Of a stretch of 64,000 nt of DNA, positions 58,764 through 64,000 are shown in pieces. Both the position numbers and the translations under genes were made by a program. Origin of the DNA: Cellulosimicrobium protaetiae. Its GTDB lineage: Bacteria > Actinomycetota > Actinomycetes > Actinomycetales > Cellulomonadaceae. The notes beneath the pieces were generated by a model that did no database searches, was not told where the DNA came from, and saw only the letters and a list, made by a program, of their open reading frames with translations. The stretch covers positions 3,658,001 through 3,722,000 of the forward strand of contig NZ_CP052757.1 in NCBI RefSeq assembly GCF_009708005.2. The letters are read 5' to 3'. Every line of letters starts with the position of its first letter. The stretch's first letter is position 1.

Positions 58764-59537
58764 ATGCTCGCCACCCAGCGCCAGGACCGCATCCTCGCCG
58801 AGATCCGCGACCACGGAGCGGTACGCATCGGCGACCTGACCCGAGAGCTCGGCGTCTCGGACATGACGATCCGTCGCGACCTCGTGGAGCTCGCCGACCA
58901 GGGTCTCGTGCGCAAGGTCCACGGGGGCGCCGTCGCTCCCCACACCACCGCCCACGAGCCCGGGTTCGCCGCCAAGAGCTCGCGCGAGGCCGCGGAGAAG
59001 GAGGCCATCGCGACGGCCGCGGCCCGCCTCGTCACGCCGAACGCGTCGATCGCGCTGAGCGCCGGGACGACGACGCACCTGCTCGCCGCCCGCATCGCCG
59101 CCGACACCGCGCTGCGACCGCTCACCGTGGTCACGAACTCCCTCCCCGTCGCGGAGGTCCTGCACCGCGCGAACGACCCCCGCCTCGAGACGATCCTCAC
59201 CGGCGGGAGCCGTACGCCGTCCGACGCGCTCGTGGGCCCGCTCGCCGAGGCGGCGATCTCCGGGCTGCGCGTCGACCTGGCGTTCGTCGGGGCGCACGGC
59301 GTCGACCCGGACATCGGGCTCACGACGCCGAACCTCGACGAGGCCGCGACCAACCGTGCCCTCATCGACTCCGCCGGCCGCACGGTCGTGCTCGCCGACC
59401 ACACGAAGTGGCACACGACCGGCCTGCGCGTGTTCGCGACGTTCGCCGACGTGGACGTCCTCGTCACCGACGCCGGCCTCCCCGACGACCAGCGCACCCG
59501 CGTCCAGGACCTCGTCGAGCGGCTCGTCGTCGCCTGA
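58764..59537 (+). CDS. DeoR/GlpR-family transcriptional regulator
   Basis: A 257-residue sugar-phosphate-responsive repressor. N-terminal HTH: RQDRILAEIRDHGAVRIGDL and VSDMTIRRDLVELADQGLVR, followed by HGGAV. The C-terminal DeoRC domain has ALSAGTTTHLLAARI, VVTNSLPVAEVL, LTGGSRTPSDALVGPLAE and VLADHTKW. ATG at 58764 uses the leaderless-type promoter. It lies 50 bases upstream of GalT-GalK, so galactose metabolism is the likely target. Confidence 0.93.
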   Translation: MLATQRQDRILAEIRDHGAVRIGDLTRELGVSDMTIRRDLVELADQGLVRKVHGGAVAPHTTAHEPGFAAKSSREAAEKEAIATAAARLVTPNASIALSAGTTTHLLAARIAADTALRPLTVVTNSLPVAEVLHRANDPRLETILTGGSRTPSDALVGPLAEAAISGLRVDLAFVGAHGVDPDIGLTTPNLDEAATNRALIDSAGRTVVLADHTKWHTTGLRVFATFADVDVLVTDAGLPDDQRTRVQDLVERLVVA

Positions 59538-59587
59538 CGGCCGCCCCGGACTCTTCACCCCAGCACCGCGATCGGAACCACGTACGC

Positions 59588-62107
<2,520 letters not shown>

Positions 62108-62126
62108 CCCGAGCAGACACCACACG

Positions 62127-62189
62127 CCGCCGAACACGACATGAGGGTCGTCATGCGGCATCTCACGACCCTCATGTCGTGCTCGGCGG
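62127..62189. terminator. 24-bp stem-loop, repeated-element copy
   Basis: Arms 62127-62151 and 62165-62189 pair with one mismatch around a 13-base loop, between galT-galK (forward) and the exonuclease gene (reverse). Each arm matches the element at 649-673. Confidence 0.85.
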
Positions 62190-62201
62190 GGGCGGAACGG
62201 C

Positions 62202-63005
62202 TCAGATGTCGTAGGTGATCACGAGGGGGGCGTGGTCGCTCCAGCGCTCGTCGTGCGACGGCGCGCGGTCGACCTCGACCTTGACCGCGCGCTCGGCGAG
62301 CGACGGCGTGGCGAGCTGGTAGTCGATGCGCCAGCCGGAGTCGTTGTCGAACGCGCGGCCCCGCCACGACCACCAGGTGAACGGGCCGGGGCCCTCGCCG
62401 CCGTGGACGCGGCCGAGGTCGACGAGACCGACCTGGTCGAGCCAGGTGTCGACGTAGGCGCGCTCCTCCGGGAGGAAGCCGGCGCTCTTGAGGTTGCCCT
62501 TCCAGTTCTTGATGTCGACGTTGCGGTGGGCGATGTTGAGGTCGCCCGCGAGCACGACCTTCTCCCCCGTGGCCGCGAGCTCGCGCAGCCGGGCGGTGAC
62601 CTTCTCGAGGTAGGCGTACTTCGCGACCATCGTCTCGGGCTGGCTCACGGTGCCGGAGTGGATGTACGCCGAGACCACCGTGACGCGGCCGCCGTCGGGC
62701 AGCTCGAGGTCTGCCTCGACCCAGCGGCCCGTGTCGACGGGCGGCTCCGGCTCGCCGGCACCCAGCCCGACGCGCACGGCGGAGACGGGGAGCCGCGACG
62801 CGACCGCGACGCCCGCCCGGCCCTTGACGTCGCACGCCTGGTGCGCGACGTGCCACCCGTCGAGGAGGTCGTTGACGACCGAGTCGGGCGCTCGGACCTC
62901 CTGGAGCAGCAGGACGTCGGGCGTCCGGGACGCGATCCAGGCGTCCATCCCGCGGCGGTACGCGGCGCGGATCCCGTTGACGTTGGCGGTGGCGATGGTG
63001 AGCAA
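62202..63005 (-). CDS. xthA: Exodeoxyribonuclease III / AP endonuclease
   Basis: A 267-residue EEP-superfamily nuclease acting in base-excision repair. Motifs: TIATANVNGIRAA, LLLQEVRAP (metal Glu), YIHSGTVS, VVLAGDLNIAHRNVDI (Asp/Asn pair), WSWRGRAFDNDSGWRIDYQL and the final SDHAPLVITYD (catalytic Asp-His). TTG at 63005 is proposed because GAGGGAGG lies 10 bases upstream and the conserved fold begins at once; longer frames add non-conserved residues. Confidence 0.93.
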   Translation of the reverse strand: MLTIATANVNGIRAAYRRGMDAWIASRTPDVLLLQEVRAPDSVVNDLLDGWHVAHQACDVKGRAGVAVASRLPVSAVRVGLGAGEPEPPVDTGRWVEADLELPDGGRVTVVSAYIHSGTVSQPETMVAKYAYLEKVTARLRELAATGEKVVLAGDLNIAHRNVDIKNWKGNLKSAGFLPEERAYVDTWLDQVGLVDLGRVHGGEGPGPFTWWSWRGRAFDNDSGWRIDYQLATPSLAERAVKVEVDRAPSHDERWSDHAPLVITYDI

Positions 63006-63107
63006 GTGGGCTCGTCCTCCCTCGGTGACGGTCGCGCGCGGCCGCCAGGACGGTCGCGGCACGCCGGCCATCCCATCACACGCCACCGACAGGACGGGTC
63101 CCCGGCG

Positions 63108-64000
63108 TCACGCAGGAGGCGTGGTCTCGCTCACGCTCAGGGGGGCGACGCGGGCGGGCCTGAACGCGCCGGCGAGGACCGCCGACACAGCGGCGAGCAC
63201 GGCGAGGACGACGAACCCGAGCCGGAGGTGGTGGGCGGTCGCGAACACGCCCGTGAGCACGCCGCCGAGCACAGCGCCCGCGTAGGTGAAGACGTTGAGG
63301 CGCGCGACCGCGCGGTCCGTGACCGTCGCGACGACCACGGCGGGAGGCTCGACCGGTGCCGCGCCCGTCTCCGCGTCGACGAGCACGTCCTCGACGACAC
63401 CGTCCCCGACCGCGTCCTCGACGCGCCCGCCCGAGGCCGCGGCCTCGGCGCCCACCGAGACCGCCGCGACCGCCTCGCGGGCGCGGTCCCCGATCGCCGA
63501 GAACGCGAGCGGCGCGACGACCCCGAGCCCGAGCCCGGTCGCCGCCAGCCCGAGCACGGCGACCGGCCAGGCGGGAGCCACGGCCACCGCGACGAACCCG
63601 AGGGCGCCGAGCGTGCCTCCCAGCCGCACGACCCGCACCCGGCCGAGTCGCTCGACGAGACCGTCCCCGACGAGCCGCGACACGATGAGCGCCGCCTGGT
63701 AGGCCGCGTACCCGAGGGGCGCGGCCACCGCGCTCGCCGCGAGGACGTCGCGCAGGAACGTCGCGCTCCAGCTCGAGACGGCCGAGTCCGCGACAGGGAA
63801 CGCGAGCATCCCCGCGCCGAGCAGCGCGATCGTCCCCCCGGCCACCCACGCGGTCCCGGGCAGGGCCAGGCGTCGGGCGTCATCCGTCGGCCCGGCCGGC
63901 TCCGGACCCGGCCGTTCCCCACTCGGCAGCTCTGCGGCCGACGCCGCCGCACCCGACGCCGCCGCGCCCGGGTGCGCGGCCGCGCGGGCCGCCGAGCCGC
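63108..64000 (-). CDS. MFS transporter, C-terminal half (5' end cut)
   Basis: The reverse frame is open to the right edge with about 297 codons visible. It shows a Ala/Pro-rich central loop at the edge (AAASGAAASAAELPSGERPG), then about six membrane spans from TIALLGAGMLAFPVADSAVS to LGFVVLAVLAAVSAVLAG, i.e. the C-terminal half of a 12-span MFS protein; the MFS motif LVGDGLVERLGRVRVV is visible. An acidic insert (GGRVEDAVGDGVVEDVLVD) interrupts the loop between spans 10 and 11. The first half lies outside the window. Substrate unknown. Confidence 0.85.
   Translation of the reverse strand, partial: GSAARAAAHPGAAASGAAASAAELPSGERPGPEPAGPTDDARRLALPGTAWVAGGTIALLGAGMLAFPVADSAVSSWSATFLRDVLAASAVAAPLGYAAYQAALIVSRLVGDGLVERLGRVRVVRLGGTLGALGFVAVAVAPAWPVAVLGLAATGLGLGVVAPLAFSAIGDRAREAVAAVSVGAEAAASGGRVEDAVGDGVVEDVLVDAETGAAPVEPPAVVVATVTDRAVARLNVFTYAGAVLGGVLTGVFATAHHLRLGFVVLAVLAAVSAVLAGAFRPARVAPLSVSETTPPA

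Overview
The window is GC-rich DNA from an actinobacterium. The evidence is codon use, a WhiB-family regulator, mycoredoxin, AdnA/AdnB instead of RecBCD/AddAB, and many actinobacteria-only families (DUF3107, DUF3152, DUF2342, UPF0182). Secreted chitin-degrading enzymes and several Micrococcales-type genes suggest a Cellulomonas/Cellulosimicrobium-like soil organism; the genus is inference. No insertion sequence, prophage, CRISPR array or rRNA was found. Both edges cut genes.

Layout. 1-4690: hemerythrin-like protein (cut), a polar amino-acid ABC importer operon, initiator tRNA-Met and an aldose epimerase with LacI-type operators. 4800-32050: a housekeeping block whose gene order closely follows the mycobacterial Rv3193c-Rv3211 region: UPF0182 protein, PDZ/Lon-like protease, DUF2342 protein, whiB7, uvrD2, mycoredoxin, nudC, adnB-adnA, DUF3152 zincin, TetR, DUF3107, ferritin-like protein and rhlE. 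32140-41000: chitin/GlcNAc region with a secreted GH20 enzyme, a CynX-type MFS transporter, a GntR/FadR regulator, a GH18 chitinase and a GH20 lipoprotein. 41100-50340: MarC protein, PHP phosphoesterase, alpha/beta hydrolase, aminopeptidase P, a 34-residue basic protein, GlyGly-rich membrane protein, an MgtE-N/CBS protein, DUF1003 protein, DinB-like protein and Mrp. 50780-58640: a seven-gene operon holding two MacA/MacB-like export modules on either side of a lipoprotein. 58760-62110: DeoR regulator and a single-chain GalT-GalK. 62200-64000: exonuclease III and a cut MFS transporter.

How it works together. whiB7 has a full regulatory leader: an AT-rich patch next to the -35, a 51-codon upstream ORF, an intrinsic terminator before the start codon, and a segment in the uORF able to pair with the terminator stem. 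This predicts antibiotic-responsive attenuation. A phosphotransferase of the aminoglycoside/macrolide kinase fold lies a few genes away. AdnAB, UvrD2 and exonuclease III serve DNA repair. The chitin genes form two groups transcribed away from a shared regulator region. DeoR and GalT-GalK form a galactose (Leloir) unit, and the aldose epimerase may feed the same pathway.

Two architectural traits recur. First, at least fifteen genes carry a TAnnnT-like hexamer six (once seven) bases before the start codon, the arrangement expected for leaderless transcripts; this also settles several start sites. Second, most convergent gene pairs are separated by very long, nearly perfect stem-loops.
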